20,413 nt of DNA, taken from the NCBI GenBank assembly GCA_047629355.1, contig JBLHWU010000117.1, positions 1-20,413 of the forward strand. Reading direction: 5' to 3'. Origin of the DNA: CAYUNA01 sp047629355 (GTDB lineage Bacteria > Bacteroidota > Bacteroidia > Chitinophagales > Saprospiraceae). The notes under the pieces were generated by a model. The model saw only the letters and a list, made by a program, of their open reading frames with translations. It was not told the DNA's origin and ran no database searches. The translations under genes were made by a program, and so were the position numbers. Below are positions 7,392 to 16,251 of the stretch, piece by piece (the stretch's first letter is position 1; every line of letters starts with the position of its first letter).

Positions 7392-9932
7392 ATGAAAATT
7401 AAATCTTCAGGGCAATCTTTTTTTTCAAAAGGCATTTTTGGACGCTTAGCAGCAGCACTTGTAGCTCTTATATTGTTGACTTGGGCTTTGCAGAATGGAG
7501 GAATTTCTTTCGATGCAAAGCATAAATCTATAGATAATTCAACCGAAGGAATCGAATTAATTCTGAATCAAAAAGCCTATAATAAGATACGAAAGAAAAG
7601 AAAAAAAGCCTTAAGTTTAGGTGTTTTATTAACTAGTGATGAAGATTTAGTTAAAGGAAAAATTAAATATAAAGGCAAAGAATACGAAGTAAAAACTCGA
7701 CTAAAAGGAGATTGGACCGACCATTTAGTAGGAGACAAATGGTCTTTTCGAATCAAATTGGAAGGAGAAGAAACCATCATGGGAATGCGAAAATTTTCCC
7801 TTCAACATCCCAAAACTCGTAATTATGTTGGCGAGTGGTTGTTTCATCAAGTTTTGCAGGATTATGATATCTTAAATTTGAATTATCAATTTGTTCCCTT
7901 TCACTTAAAAATTGGAGAAGAGACAAGAGATATGGGACTCTATGCCATTGAAGAATCCTTCGTCAAGCAATTGTTTGAAAGACAAAAAAGGCGAGCAGGC
8001 CTGATTGTAAAAATTGATGAAAGCCTGATGTGGGAAGAGCGAGCTGCCTTATTTGAAGAAGGTGTAAAACCCCAAGATTTAGGATTTATTGGACATACTG
8101 CTTACGCTGACTTGAATATTGTTCCATTTTCTGAAAAGCAAATATTAAAAGAAGAGGGGCTCAAAAAACAGTTTTTTGTTGCCCGTGACTTATTGCGTGC
8201 TTATGTTCTAGGCGACAAAAAAGCGCACGAAGTATTTGACCTTGAAAAATTGGTCACTTATAATGTGATTTGCGATTTGTTTGGTGCCCACCACGCCATG
8301 ATTCCACACAATTGGCGACTCTACTACAACCCAATTACTTCCCGACTCGAACCGATTGGTTTTGATGCAAATGGCTTACAAAAATTCTTTTACCTCTCTC
8401 CTTTTCAATGGGGAAATAAGGATTTAGAATTTATGAAAGCTTATGCTCAAAAAGTGGAAGAATTGGTCAATGACAAATGGCACCAAGACTGGAAAAATCA
8501 CCCCGGCTTGACAGAGCAAATTGCTATTTTGAAAAACGATAGTCTTGATTTTATTTGGAATAAAAACATTTTTGACCATAATTTTTCTGTTTTAAAATCG
8601 CAGGTTTTACCCAAAAAGAGTTTAAATGTTTTTTTAGAAAAAATGTCCGCTACAGAATTAACGCTAAGTGTAGAAAATTTTGGGAACATGCCTGTCCAAC
8701 TTTTGAATTTAAACCATCAAAATGGTCGGTCAATTGGTCGATTATTGGACGATGAAATAATACTACCTAAAGAAAGAAAAACGGTAACGTATCAATTGGA
8801 TAAGGGTTTTGAAAAATTATTTGTCAACAAAAAGAAAAAGAAATCCAGATTTAACTTGGCATCTGATATCAAAAAAGTGATTTTAAGCTGGTCAATCTAT
8901 GGCACTTCTATGGAACGAGAAGCGATGATTCATCCTTGGAAAGAACAAGAAATTGACATTACAAATTCTCTTGCTGCCCGACGCGCACCCAAAAAATTGC
9001 CTAATTTCCCCTTCCTAACTATTAATGAAAAGCAAAAAACGATTACTTGCAAAGCAGGACGTTGGGAATTAAAAAAATGGTTGCAAATCCCCCCAGAATA
9101 TACTTTTAAAATGGGTCCTGGATGCCATTTAGACTTTCATAATTTTAACGCTCAGATAATTTCTTATTCTCCCGTAGAACTGATTGGGACAAAAGAAAAT
9201 CCAATTTCTATAACATCAAAAACAGGCCAAGGTGCTGGTATTTTTGTGATTGGTTCAATGGATACTTCCATCGTTCGTCATTGTCTTTTTGATAATTTAG
9301 GAACGCCGAGAGTTCCATATTGGGGGCTATCGGGAGCGGTTAATTTTTATGAATCACCCGTTAAAATTTCGGAGACTATTTTCAGAAACAATCGTTCTGA
9401 GGATGCCCTCAACATCATAAAAACCAGTTTCACCATGAATAATGTCGCTTTTGCCAACACGCAATCGGATGCTTTTGACGGTGATTTTGTAGAAGGTTCT
9501 ATTGTCAATAGTTCCTTTAATAATTTAGGAAATGATGCCATTGATATTTCTGGGTCAAGCATTCAAGTGAAGAAAATTATTATCCTAAATGCAAGTGACA
9601 AAGGGCTGAGTGCAGGTGAAAATAGCAAAATTACCGGCGAAGATGTTTTAATCCAAAAAAGTGAAGTAGCAGTGGCTTCCAAAGATTTGTCTCAAATAAT
9701 TATCAAGAAAATGCTTTTGAAAAATAACAACTTGGGAATTACTGCGTTTCAAAAGAAGTCAGAATTTGGCCCTTGCAATATCGAAGCTTCCGACGTTCGT
9801 CTTGAAAACAACCAATTAGATTATCTGATAGAAAGAGGGTCTTCGTTGATGTTGAACGGCTCTTTGATGCCCGTTTCAGATAACGTTAAGGAACGAATGT
9901 ATGGGACAGAATTTGGGAAAAGTAGTCGATAA
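7392..9932 (+). CDS. membrane-anchored CotH-like protein with C-terminal right-handed beta-helix
   Basis: This 846-residue surface protein has an N-terminal membrane segment at residues ~12-32 (FGRLAAALVALILLTWAL) and no lipobox. Residues ~60-400 resemble the CotH spore-coat kinase family: RLKGDWTDHL and KWSFRIKL near 102-121, MGLYAIEE near 184, and PHNWRLYYNP...PIGFDANG ending near 328, whose Asp325 lies where CotH proteins have a metal-binding Asp. Residues ~555-830 are repetitive short strands (NNVAFANTQSDAFDGD, NNLGNDAIDISGSS), typical of a parallel beta-helix of the polysaccharide-binding or lyase type. Known CotH proteins phosphorylate proteins; activity here is not proven. A metallophosphoesterase-like gene follows 34 bp later, so the two probably form an operon. 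Confidence 0.82.
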   Translation: MKIKSSGQSFFSKGIFGRLAAALVALILLTWALQNGGISFDAKHKSIDNSTEGIELILNQKAYNKIRKKRKKALSLGVLLTSDEDLVKGKIKYKGKEYEVKTRLKGDWTDHLVGDKWSFRIKLEGEETIMGMRKFSLQHPKTRNYVGEWLFHQVLQDYDILNLNYQFVPFHLKIGEETRDMGLYAIEESFVKQLFERQKRRAGLIVKIDESLMWEERAALFEEGVKPQDLGFIGHTAYADLNIVPFSEKQILKEEGLKKQFFVARDLLRAYVLGDKKAHEVFDLEKLVTYNVICDLFGAHHAMIPHNWRLYYNPITSRLEPIGFDANGLQKFFYLSPFQWGNKDLEFMKAYAQKVEELVNDKWHQDWKNHPGLTEQIAILKNDSLDFIWNKNIFDHNFSVLKSQVLPKKSLNVFLEKMSATELTLSVENFGNMPVQLLNLNHQNGRSIGRLLDDEIILPKERKTVTYQLDKGFEKLFVNKKKKKSRFNLASDIKKVILSWSIYGTSMEREAMIHPWKEQEIDITNSLAARRAPKKLPNFPFLTINEKQKTITCKAGRWELKKWLQIPPEYTFKMGPGCHLDFHNFNAQIISYSPVELIGTKENPISITSKTGQGAGIFVIGSMDTSIVRHCLFDNLGTPRVPYWGLSGAVNFYESPVKISETIFRNNRSEDALNIIKTSFTMNNVAFANTQSDAFDGDFVEGSIVNSSFNNLGNDAIDISGSSIQVKKIIILNASDKGLSAGENSKITGEDVLIQKSEVAVASKDLSQIIIKKMLLKNNNLGITAFQKKSEFGPCNIEASDVRLENNQLDYLIERGSSLMLNGSLMPVSDNVKERMYGTEFGKSSR

Positions 9933-9966
9933 TCATTAGACCTGTTACTCTTTAAAAAAAATAGCC

Positions 9967-10809
9967 ATGCGCATTGTATTTTTCCTTTGTTTAGTTAGCC
10001 TTTCGATTGGAGCTTGTACCAAAAAAAACGATTCGAATCCCAGTAATGAAAATCAGGAAACGAAGAGCTATCTGCATTTATCGCACACCCGAACAGCAGC
10101 CAATCCAGCCGTTGTTTTGGATATTGAAAATCTTGATTTCACTGATTTCGACATGCTTTGGTTGGGGGGAGATATGGCGCAAGCAACTTCCATGGATGAG
10201 GAGACGATGCTATATATTGACTCTATTTTTGACATCGGAAGCACGAATACTTTGTGGGCACTCGGTAATCACGATTATCCAAATTTAGACAGAATTCAAA
10301 ATTTTACCAATAGACCGGCTTATTATTCCTTCCATCAAAACGGGCTCACGTTTATTGTTTTGGACACCCAAGATAACTATAGCAAAATTACGGGTGACCA
10401 AAAACTGTTGTTTGATAGTGTAATGGACACGCTTGAAAATTCTTCGCACCTGATTCTTTTGCACCACAAATTGATTTGGATGGTAGACCAAGCCGAATTA
10501 GAACCACAGATTCCGGCTGTTTCAAATGGAGAATTTGGTACTTGCTTTTATTGCTTAAATGCCAATAATTTTCAGTCAGAAATATACCCTCGCTTGCTCG
10601 AAGCCAAGCAAAACGAGATTGAAGTGATTTGCATTGGAGGTGATATTGGTTTCAATACCAATGAATTTGAATTTACAACAGCAGATAGCATTCATTTTTT
10701 AGCCTCTGGTCTTTCTTCTAATGCAGATGAAAATCAAGCCATCTTATTCCAACACAATTTAGAAACCAAATCCTTGACTTGGGAATTCCAACGACTATCT
10801 GATTTCTAA
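9967..10809 (+). CDS. metallophosphoesterase-like lipoprotein with degenerate metal sites
   Basis: This 280-residue lipoprotein has a signal peptide with lipobox SIGAC and Cys17. It has the calcineurin-like core: GGD with Asp69, GNHD at 100-103, and HH at 166-167. Two canonical motifs are changed. The first D-x-H is replaced by LSHTR near residues 39-43, and the final GHxH by GGDIG near 224-228. It may thus bind a different metal set or have lost phosphatase activity. It follows the CotH-like gene closely, which suggests shared expression and a joint job at the cell surface, perhaps reversing or sensing phosphorylation (speculative). It converges on the next gene with only 9 bp between stops. 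Confidence 0.82.
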   Translation: MRIVFFLCLVSLSIGACTKKNDSNPSNENQETKSYLHLSHTRTAANPAVVLDIENLDFTDFDMLWLGGDMAQATSMDEETMLYIDSIFDIGSTNTLWALGNHDYPNLDRIQNFTNRPAYYSFHQNGLTFIVLDTQDNYSKITGDQKLLFDSVMDTLENSSHLILLHHKLIWMVDQAELEPQIPAVSNGEFGTCFYCLNANNFQSEIYPRLLEAKQNEIEVICIGGDIGFNTNEFEFTTADSIHFLASGLSSNADENQAILFQHNLETKSLTWEFQRLSDF

Positions 10810-10818
10810 ACATCCATT

Positions 10819-11298
10819 TTAAACCATCCGTTTATGCCAACTCTCCCCCAATTTCTTTACCCACGATTTTTCAAACTCCTCTTTATTTTTAACTAAATTA
10901 TCAAAAACAAGCGTTTCTTCATTGATAATTCCTTCCGCAAAAAGCTGAGCAAATTCCTCGCGTGGCGCAGCTTTTATTTCGCCATTTTCTTGATAGGTAA
11001 AAGTCATTCTATCAAATAAATTCAAACCAAATGCTTGCTCCAAATGCTTTACAAAATGTACGGATTTATCAATGGAACAACCACTCGCCCCTGCCTGACT
11101 TTCATCAACCATTAAGATGATAAATCGTTGGTCACGTAACTCACCGTATGCGCGTAAGGCTTGGTTATGCGCGGTCCATTGTTGGGTGAATTGCTGGATA
11201 TGCGCAGTGAGTTCCACCGTTTTTTCCGTTGGAATGGGCTGGTTGGATTGGTAAATCCAAATTCTGGAGGTTGGGGGAAAAGTATTGAATTGGGTCAT
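10819..11298 (-). CDS. conserved Bacteroidota small protein usually misnamed 'ABC transporter ATPase'
   Basis: This is a 159-residue soluble protein, with the start chosen at the ATG at 11298 (MTQFNTFPPTSRIWIYQSN). A longer frame would have to use a TTG at 11313 reading into a run of A's, which is less likely. Conserved features include TSRIWIYQSN near the N terminus, DESQAGASGCSIDKSV mid-protein, and a C-terminal ESWHKRM. I recognise this as a family common in Flavobacteriia and relatives, often labelled ABC transporter ATPase in databases. It has no Walker A, Walker B or ABC signature, so that name is not supported. The true function is unknown. It stands alone, converging with the metallophosphoesterase gene. 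Confidence 0.82.
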   Translation of the reverse strand: MTQFNTFPPTSRIWIYQSNQPIPTEKTVELTAHIQQFTQQWTAHNQALRAYGELRDQRFIILMVDESQAGASGCSIDKSVHFVKHLEQAFGLNLFDRMTFTYQENGEIKAAPREEFAQLFAEGIINEETLVFDNLVKNKEEFEKSWVKKLGESWHKRMV

Positions 11299-11412
11299 GA
11301 TTTTTTTTTGCAAGAATACGATAGAAAATCGTCAAATCAAAATAAAAATTCCCACAGGGAATAAATAAGTAACGCGTAGTAATAACCCCGAATGCAATTC
11401 AGGGAAAACAAA

Positions 11413-11451
11413 AAAGGGAAACAAAAGCCCAAAAGCCCCTTATTTCCCTTT
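11413..11451 (-). terminator. hairpin after the response-regulator gene
   Basis: AAAGGGAAA (11413-11421) pairs with TTTCCCTTT (11443-11451), with further partial pairing inside. A/T runs flank it on both sides, so it could end transcription from the minus-strand regulator. The stretch 11299-11506 otherwise holds only AT-rich repeats such as two CAACCAAT units (11463-11484). Confidence 0.5.
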
Positions 11452-11506
11452 AATATAACCAGTCAACCAATAATTAATCAACCAATTAATTCAACAACTC
11501 CGCCCT

Positions 11507-12781
11507 TCATTTGGCAGAATAGTTGACGTATTCTTTATCAATATATTTATGCAATTCATCGACATTGCTAAATTTATCAAATATTTCTTTAAACTCAGGA
11601 TTGTTCCGTTTTGCTGCCGTAGCGACGACATTGTGCAAGACGTCTTTGTCGGTAATCATTTCACCGCTAAGGATAATCAAGCGTTCGACAACATTTCGCA
11701 ATTCCCGAATATTTCCAGTCCAATTCACGTTTTGCAAGGCAACCAACGCTTCTTTAGAAACCTTCTTCGGACTCACACCATATTCATTACAAATCTGCGC
11801 GATGAAGTGTTCCACCAAAGCAGGAATGTCCTCGCGTCGCTGATTCAAACTCGGTACTTCAAAGATAATCACTGCCAAACGGTGATACAAATCTTCCCGA
11901 AATCGACCGGTACGAATCATCTCCCGAAGGTTTTGATTCGTCGCTGCGACTACCCGTACATCTACTTTTATCGACTTGTCACCACCAACGCGGGTGATGA
12001 TATTTTCTTGTAATGCCCGCAACACTTTGGCTTGGGCAGAGAGACTCATATCCCCGATTTCATCCAAAAATATTGTGCCACCGTTGGCTTGCTCAAATTT
12101 TCCGATGCGCTGCTTATGTGCAGAAGTAAACGAGCCTTTCTCGTGTCCAAACAACTCACTTTCAATCAATTCTGAAGGAATCGCGGCACAGTTAACTTCT
12201 ACAATATTCGCTGCTTTTCGGTTACTCTTTTCGTGCAACCAACGCGCAACCAACTCTTTACCCGAACCATTTGGTCCAGTAATCAAGCATCGTGCTTCCG
12301 TAGGCGCAACGGTATCAATCGTATTTTTTATCTTAGTAATGGCAACTGATTCGCCAATGATTTGCTGGACTTTACTCTTCGAAACCTTGCGTTTCAAGAC
12401 CTTCGTTTCCGTAATCAAACTCGACTTGTCCATCGCATTCCGAATGGTAATCAACATCCGATTCAAATCTGGTGGCTTGCTGATAAAATCAAACGCGCCC
12501 TTCTTCACGGCATCCACTGCGGTATCAATATTGGCGTGCCCAGAAATCATAATTGTCGGCGTATCCGGTGCTAACAATTGAATGCGTTCCAAGGCTTCCA
12601 TACCATCCATTTTGGGCATTTTAATGTCCATAACGATGACATCGTATTTATCCTTTTTAAGTTTGACCAAGCATTCTAACCCGTCAGAGGCTTCGTCAAC
12701 CTTATATTTTTCAAATTCTAAAATATCCCTCAATGTTCTGCGGATACTCGGTTCGTCGTCAACAATTAAAATTTTTGCCAT
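11507..12781 (-). CDS. NtrC-type sigma-54 response regulator lacking a C-terminal DNA-binding domain
   Basis: This 424-residue regulator has a receiver domain (1-120) with acidic pair Asp9/Asp10, phosphoacceptor Asp52 in VMDIKMP, Ser80 and Lys102. The AAA+ sigma-54 domain (~140-375) has Walker A GPNGSGKE (169-176), Walker B TIFLDEIG (236-243), and a loop reading GSFTSA (216-221) in place of the usual GAFTGA. The Thr that contacts sigma-54 is kept. After the NIRELRN block it ends at ...DELHKYIDKEYVNYSAK, where family members usually continue into a Fis-type helix-turn-helix. Neither other frame downstream encodes one, so it is a true end or an old truncation. It may act from solution or through another protein. 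No sensor kinase is adjacent. Confidence 0.9.
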   Translation of the reverse strand: MAKILIVDDEPSIRRTLRDILEFEKYKVDEASDGLECLVKLKKDKYDVIVMDIKMPKMDGMEALERIQLLAPDTPTIMISGHANIDTAVDAVKKGAFDFISKPPDLNRMLITIRNAMDKSSLITETKVLKRKVSKSKVQQIIGESVAITKIKNTIDTVAPTEARCLITGPNGSGKELVARWLHEKSNRKAANIVEVNCAAIPSELIESELFGHEKGSFTSAHKQRIGKFEQANGGTIFLDEIGDMSLSAQAKVLRALQENIITRVGGDKSIKVDVRVVAATNQNLREMIRTGRFREDLYHRLAVIIFEVPSLNQRREDIPALVEHFIAQICNEYGVSPKKVSKEALVALQNVNWTGNIRELRNVVERLIILSGEMITDKDVLHNVVATAAKRNNPEFKEIFDKFSNVDELHKYIDKEYVNYSAK

Positions 12782-12840
12782 AAGTGTAATATGTCTTTAG
12801 AATTATAGTGTAAAAAGTGTTCTTAATTGTGTATAGATTT

Positions 12841-12872
12841 CAAAAGTACGTCTATTCTTATCAAAAAAGCAA
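12841..12872 (-). promoter_or_regulatory. promoter of the sigma-54 response-regulator gene
   Basis: On the minus strand, TACTTTTG (12848-12841) matches TAnnTTTG exactly. A TTG in a T-rich run (12872-12870) lies 21 nt upstream, at the expected -33 distance. The leader would be about 55 nt. Confidence 0.6.
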
Positions 12873-13112
12873 AAAATTGGCTACTGATATTTACAAAAAA
12901 AAGGTAAACATTTTTAAATCAGCAACTTACTTATATTTTTAATTTAATATATGTAATCCAATTATTGCGCCAAAAGTACAAAAGATTAGAATATTTACAA
13001 GAATACATTTGACTTATTTTAATATATATATTCTTTTTATTTTTATTGAGAAAAAAATCAACAAATGATTTCCCTATTCAAAATTTATTCCTTTCCTAAG
13101 TCAATTTTTCCT
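12849..13112. other. AT-rich divergent spacer
   Basis: This is the space between the response-regulator and oligopeptidase promoters. It is very AT-rich with long A and T runs. GCTACTGATATTTAC (12880-12894) faces an imperfect complement around 12907-12926. No gene or clear binding site was seen. Confidence 0.4.
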
Positions 13113-13120
13113 TAATTTCG
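13113..13120 (+). promoter_or_regulatory. -7-like element for the oligopeptidase gene
   Basis: TAATTTCG is close to TAnnTTTG (one mismatch) and lies 28 bp before the ATG. No matching -33 box was seen. Confidence 0.35.
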
Positions 13121-13147
13121 CACAAAATTCAACCAAATTAAAAAATT

Positions 13148-15370
13148 ATGACACACATTTTTAAAACAATATCCAAGTTCAGCTTTTTACTACTTGGAAT
13201 ATCCGTTTTCCTAACCGCTTGCAAGGATGAACCAAAGCAAGTTGAGCAAATAGCAACAACAAAAATTTCTACAATGTACGAAAAAGAAGATTTGAAGCCG
13301 CCTATGGCTAAAAAAGTGGAGAAGAAACTGGTCGAACACGACAATACCCGCGTTGATAATTACTTCTGGATGCGCCTTTCTGATGAGCAAAAAAACGCAG
13401 AAGCAAAGGATGCACAGACAACTGATGTTATCAATTATTTAAATGAAGAAAATGAATACCGCGATAAGATGATGGAGCATTTGAAGCCCGTCACCGAAGA
13501 ATTGTACGAAGAGATTATCGGTCGTATCGCACAAACGGACGTTTCTGTCCCGTATAAAGACAATGACTATTTTTACTATTCTCGCTATGAGGAAGGGCAA
13601 GAATATCCGATTCATTGCCGCAAAAAAGAGAGCTTAGAAGCAGCGGAAGAAATTGTACTGAATGTCAATGATTTGGCAAAGCCTTATGATTATTATGCGA
13701 TTAGTGGACGCAAGGTAAGTCCTGATAATCAAATAATTGCATATGGAGAAGATACGTTAAGTCGTCGAATTTATAACATTAAATTCAAGGATTTAACGAC
13801 GGGCAAAATGCTTACTGATTTCATTCCAAATACATCGGGAGGTGCAGTGTGGGCAAATGACAATAAGACGTTATTTTATACAGTTAAGGACGAATCTTTG
13901 CGTTCTTATAAAGTTTTCAAACACGTTTTAGGAACAGATGCATCGAAAGATACAGAAGTTTTCCATGAAGCCGATGCCACTTTTTCTTGCTATGCTTATA
14001 AAACAAAATCCAAGAAATATATCGTGATTGCTTCGTTTCAAACGGTTTCGACGGAGTACCGCGTTTTGGATGCAGATAAGCCAAATGGGGAATGGAAAAT
14101 CATTCAACCACGCGAGCGAAATTTGGAATACGGCATTGCGCACATTGACGATAAATTTTACATCCGAACCAATTTGGATGCAAAAAATTTCCGTCTGATG
14201 GAAACGCCCGTGACGGCAACGACAAAAGAAAACTGGAAGGAAGTGATTCCACACCGTGATGATGTTTTATTGGAAGGTATGGACTTATTCAATGATTATT
14301 TGGTTGTCGAAGAACGAGTGGAAGGAATCAAAAAAATTCGGGTAATGCCTACGTCTGGTGGTGAACATTATGTTGATTTTGGAGAAGCTTCTTACGTTGC
14401 TGGGACTTCTGTCAACATGGATTTTGACACTGATATTGTCCGGGTTTCTTATACTTCGATGACGACACCAAGTTCTGTTTTCGATTATAATATGAAGACG
14501 AAGGAGATGAAATTGTTGAAAGAACAAGAGGTTGTGGGTGAATTTGATAAAAGCAATTATGTCTCTGAACGCCTTTACGCAACGTCTCGTGATGGTGTAA
14601 AAGTGCCGATTTCATTGGTTTATAAAAAAGGCTATAAGAAAGATGGCAAAGCACCATTATTGCTGTATGCTTATGGTTCTTACGGCTCGAGTATGGACCC
14701 GTATTTTAGCAGTACTCGATTGAGTTTATTGGATAGAGGGTTTGCGTATGCGATTGCACACATTCGTGGTGGTGAGGAAATGGGACGTGGCTGGTACGAA
14801 GATGGTAAGTTATTGAATAAGAAGAATACGTTTAATGATTATATCGACTGTGGAGAGTTTTTAGTCAAAGAAAACTATACCAACAAAGGTCAATTGTACG
14901 CGATGGGCGGAAGTGCTGGTGGTTTGTTGATGGGTGCGGTCATTAATATGCGTCCAGATTTATGGAATGGCGTGGTAGCTGCTGTGCCCTTTGTCGATGT
15001 TGTTTCGACGATGTGGGACGAATCTATTCCATTGACGACCGGGGAATTTGACGAATGGGGCAACCCGAAAAACAAGGAATATTACGATTACATCCTCTCC
15101 TACTCTCCTTACGACAACGTGGAAGCGAAGGATTATCCAGCGATGTTGGTGACGACTGGTTTACATGATTCACAAGTTCAATATTGGGAACCTGCGAAGT
15201 GGGTTGCGAAGCTACGGGACTTAAAAACGGGCAACAGTCCATTGATGATGCACACGAATATGACTGCAGGACACGGTGGTAAATCTGGTCGATTTCAACG
15301 ATTCAAAGAGACGGCAATGGAGTATGCGTTCTTTTTGGATTTGGCGGGAAAGATTGAGGTGAAAGATTAG
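13148..15370 (+). CDS. ptrB: oligopeptidase B-like S9 serine peptidase, lipoprotein
   Basis: This 740-residue peptidase cuts short peptides, typically after Arg or Lys in oligopeptidase B. An N-terminal signal peptide ending in FLTACKDE places a lipidated Cys at about residue 25, so it is exported and membrane-anchored. A seven-bladed beta-propeller region follows (~75-450), then the alpha/beta hydrolase domain. The catalytic triad is Ser589 in GGSAGG, Asp674 in GLHDSQVQYWEPAKW and His709 in AGHGGKSGRF. The GLxDxxVQYWEPAKW and HGGxSGR blocks favour oligopeptidase B over prolyl endopeptidase. Length fits the family plus a lipoprotein leader. It appears to be a single-gene unit. The exact cleavage preference is not certain. 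Confidence 0.92.
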   Translation: MTHIFKTISKFSFLLLGISVFLTACKDEPKQVEQIATTKISTMYEKEDLKPPMAKKVEKKLVEHDNTRVDNYFWMRLSDEQKNAEAKDAQTTDVINYLNEENEYRDKMMEHLKPVTEELYEEIIGRIAQTDVSVPYKDNDYFYYSRYEEGQEYPIHCRKKESLEAAEEIVLNVNDLAKPYDYYAISGRKVSPDNQIIAYGEDTLSRRIYNIKFKDLTTGKMLTDFIPNTSGGAVWANDNKTLFYTVKDESLRSYKVFKHVLGTDASKDTEVFHEADATFSCYAYKTKSKKYIVIASFQTVSTEYRVLDADKPNGEWKIIQPRERNLEYGIAHIDDKFYIRTNLDAKNFRLMETPVTATTKENWKEVIPHRDDVLLEGMDLFNDYLVVEERVEGIKKIRVMPTSGGEHYVDFGEASYVAGTSVNMDFDTDIVRVSYTSMTTPSSVFDYNMKTKEMKLLKEQEVVGEFDKSNYVSERLYATSRDGVKVPISLVYKKGYKKDGKAPLLLYAYGSYGSSMDPYFSSTRLSLLDRGFAYAIAHIRGGEEMGRGWYEDGKLLNKKNTFNDYIDCGEFLVKENYTNKGQLYAMGGSAGGLLMGAVINMRPDLWNGVVAAVPFVDVVSTMWDESIPLTTGEFDEWGNPKNKEYYDYILSYSPYDNVEAKDYPAMLVTTGLHDSQVQYWEPAKWVAKLRDLKTGNSPLMMHTNMTAGHGGKSGRFQRFKETAMEYAFFLDLAGKIEVKD

Positions 15371-15378
15371 TTAATTAA

Positions 15379-15466
15379 AATGAAGAATGAAGAATTGAAA
15401 ATTAAGGGCATCTTGAAAAAGTCGTGCTTATTTCTAATTTTTAATTCTTCATTTTTAATTCTTCCT
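15379..15466. repeat. hairpin built of AAGAATT-type heptamers after the peptidase gene
   Basis: ATGAAGAATGAAGAATTG (from ~15379) and TTTTTAATTCTTCATTTTTAA (to ~15460) are mutually complementary and each show 7-nt periodicity. They can form a long AT-rich hairpin between the oligopeptidase stop and the next promoter. It may serve as a terminator, but it looks like a repeat common in this type of genome. Confidence 0.5.
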
Positions 15467-15477
15467 TGAATTTCCCT

Positions 15478-15485
15478 TACATTTG
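15478..15485 (+). promoter_or_regulatory. -7 promoter element for the DUF6580-like gene
   Basis: TACATTTG matches TAnnTTTG exactly and lies 30 bp before the ATG at 15516. The -33 region is T-rich without a clear TTG. Confidence 0.5.
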
Positions 15486-15515
15486 CCCAACAATTTATAA
15501 AAAATTAAATTCAGC

Positions 15516-16079
15516 ATGAATAATAAGAAAACAAATTTCAAAATCGGTGTGTTAATTATTATGGTCGTAGCGGCAGCGATGAGTCGATTGATTCCACACC
15601 CACCAAATTTTACGCCGATTGGAGCGATGGCCTTGTTTGGCGCAGCATATTTTCCAAAAAAATGGATGGCGGTAGTCGTTCCATTGTTGTCCCTGTGGTT
15701 GAGTAATATGATTTTGGACAATGTTTTCTTCTCAGGAAGTTACGAAGGCGTTTTTCAATGGTTTAGTCAACCTTTCGTGTTTTTAGCGTTTGGATTGACC
15801 GTAGCTGTTGGTTGGTTGTTGTTGAAAAAAGTAAGTGCTGGTAGCGTTTTAGCAGCGGCTTTAGTCAGTTCAGCAATTTTCTTTTTGGTGGTAAACTTTG
15901 GCTTCTGGTTGAGTTTCTCCCCGATAAAGAATGTCGGTACTTTGTTCGCTTCTTATGTGGCTGCAATACCGTTTGATTTGATGACTTTAACGAGTAATTT
16001 AATCTATTCTGCTATCCTTTTTGGCGCGTATGAAACGTTAAAACAACGTATTCCTGCTTTGGCAACAGCAAAATCATAG
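15516..16079 (+). CDS. DUF6580-like membrane protein (ECF S-component-like)
   Basis: This 187-residue protein has about five or six membrane segments: ~10-25, 34-48, 50-66, 84-105, 113-133 and 145-175. The N-terminal SRLIPHPPNFTPIGAMALFGAAYF is a hallmark of a Bacteroidota family now called DUF6580, which resembles substrate-binding S components of ECF vitamin transporters. Such proteins bring a small molecule, possibly a cobalamin precursor, across the membrane together with an energising module encoded elsewhere. No cobalamin riboswitch or transporter gene lies nearby, so the substrate is unknown. The gene has its own promoter and a strong terminator. Confidence 0.78.
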   Translation: MNNKKTNFKIGVLIIMVVAAAMSRLIPHPPNFTPIGAMALFGAAYFPKKWMAVVVPLLSLWLSNMILDNVFFSGSYEGVFQWFSQPFVFLAFGLTVAVGWLLLKKVSAGSVLAAALVSSAIFFLVVNFGFWLSFSPIKNVGTLFASYVAAIPFDLMTLTSNLIYSAILFGAYETLKQRIPALATAKS

Positions 16080-16104
16080 ATTTCACGATTGATATTTACT
16101 TGAT

Positions 16105-16140
16105 AAAAAAGCCTGAATGTATTTGCATTCAGGCTTTTTT
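16105..16140 (+). terminator. strong rho-independent terminator
   Basis: AAAAAAGCCTGAATG (16105-16119) pairs perfectly with CATTCAGGCTTTTTT (16126-16140), with loop TATTTG. The T-run ends the DUF6580-like transcript. Confidence 0.9.
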
Positions 16141-16251
16141 TATTGCGGTAATTTGTAATTTTGAATAGGAGGAGTACGAAGTTTTTAACACATAACGATT
16201 TCACATAGCGATTTCACATAGTCACATAGCTTTTCGAAGGTTAAATTTAGC

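Noticed and set aside
11299..11313. upstream TTG start adding five residues (MQKKI) to the small conserved protein
   Set aside because: The extension is encoded by a run of A's, and family members begin at the ATG-initiated MTQF-like sequence.
11976..12581. 201-codon plus-strand ORF inside the response-regulator gene
   Set aside because: It is antisense to a clear NtrC-type gene, has no family features, and is explained by the codon bias of the real gene.
16186..16235. short CRISPR-like array from repeated CACATAG
   Set aside because: The units are 7-8 bp, spacing is irregular, and the opposite arm is its inverted copy; there are no spacers or cas genes.
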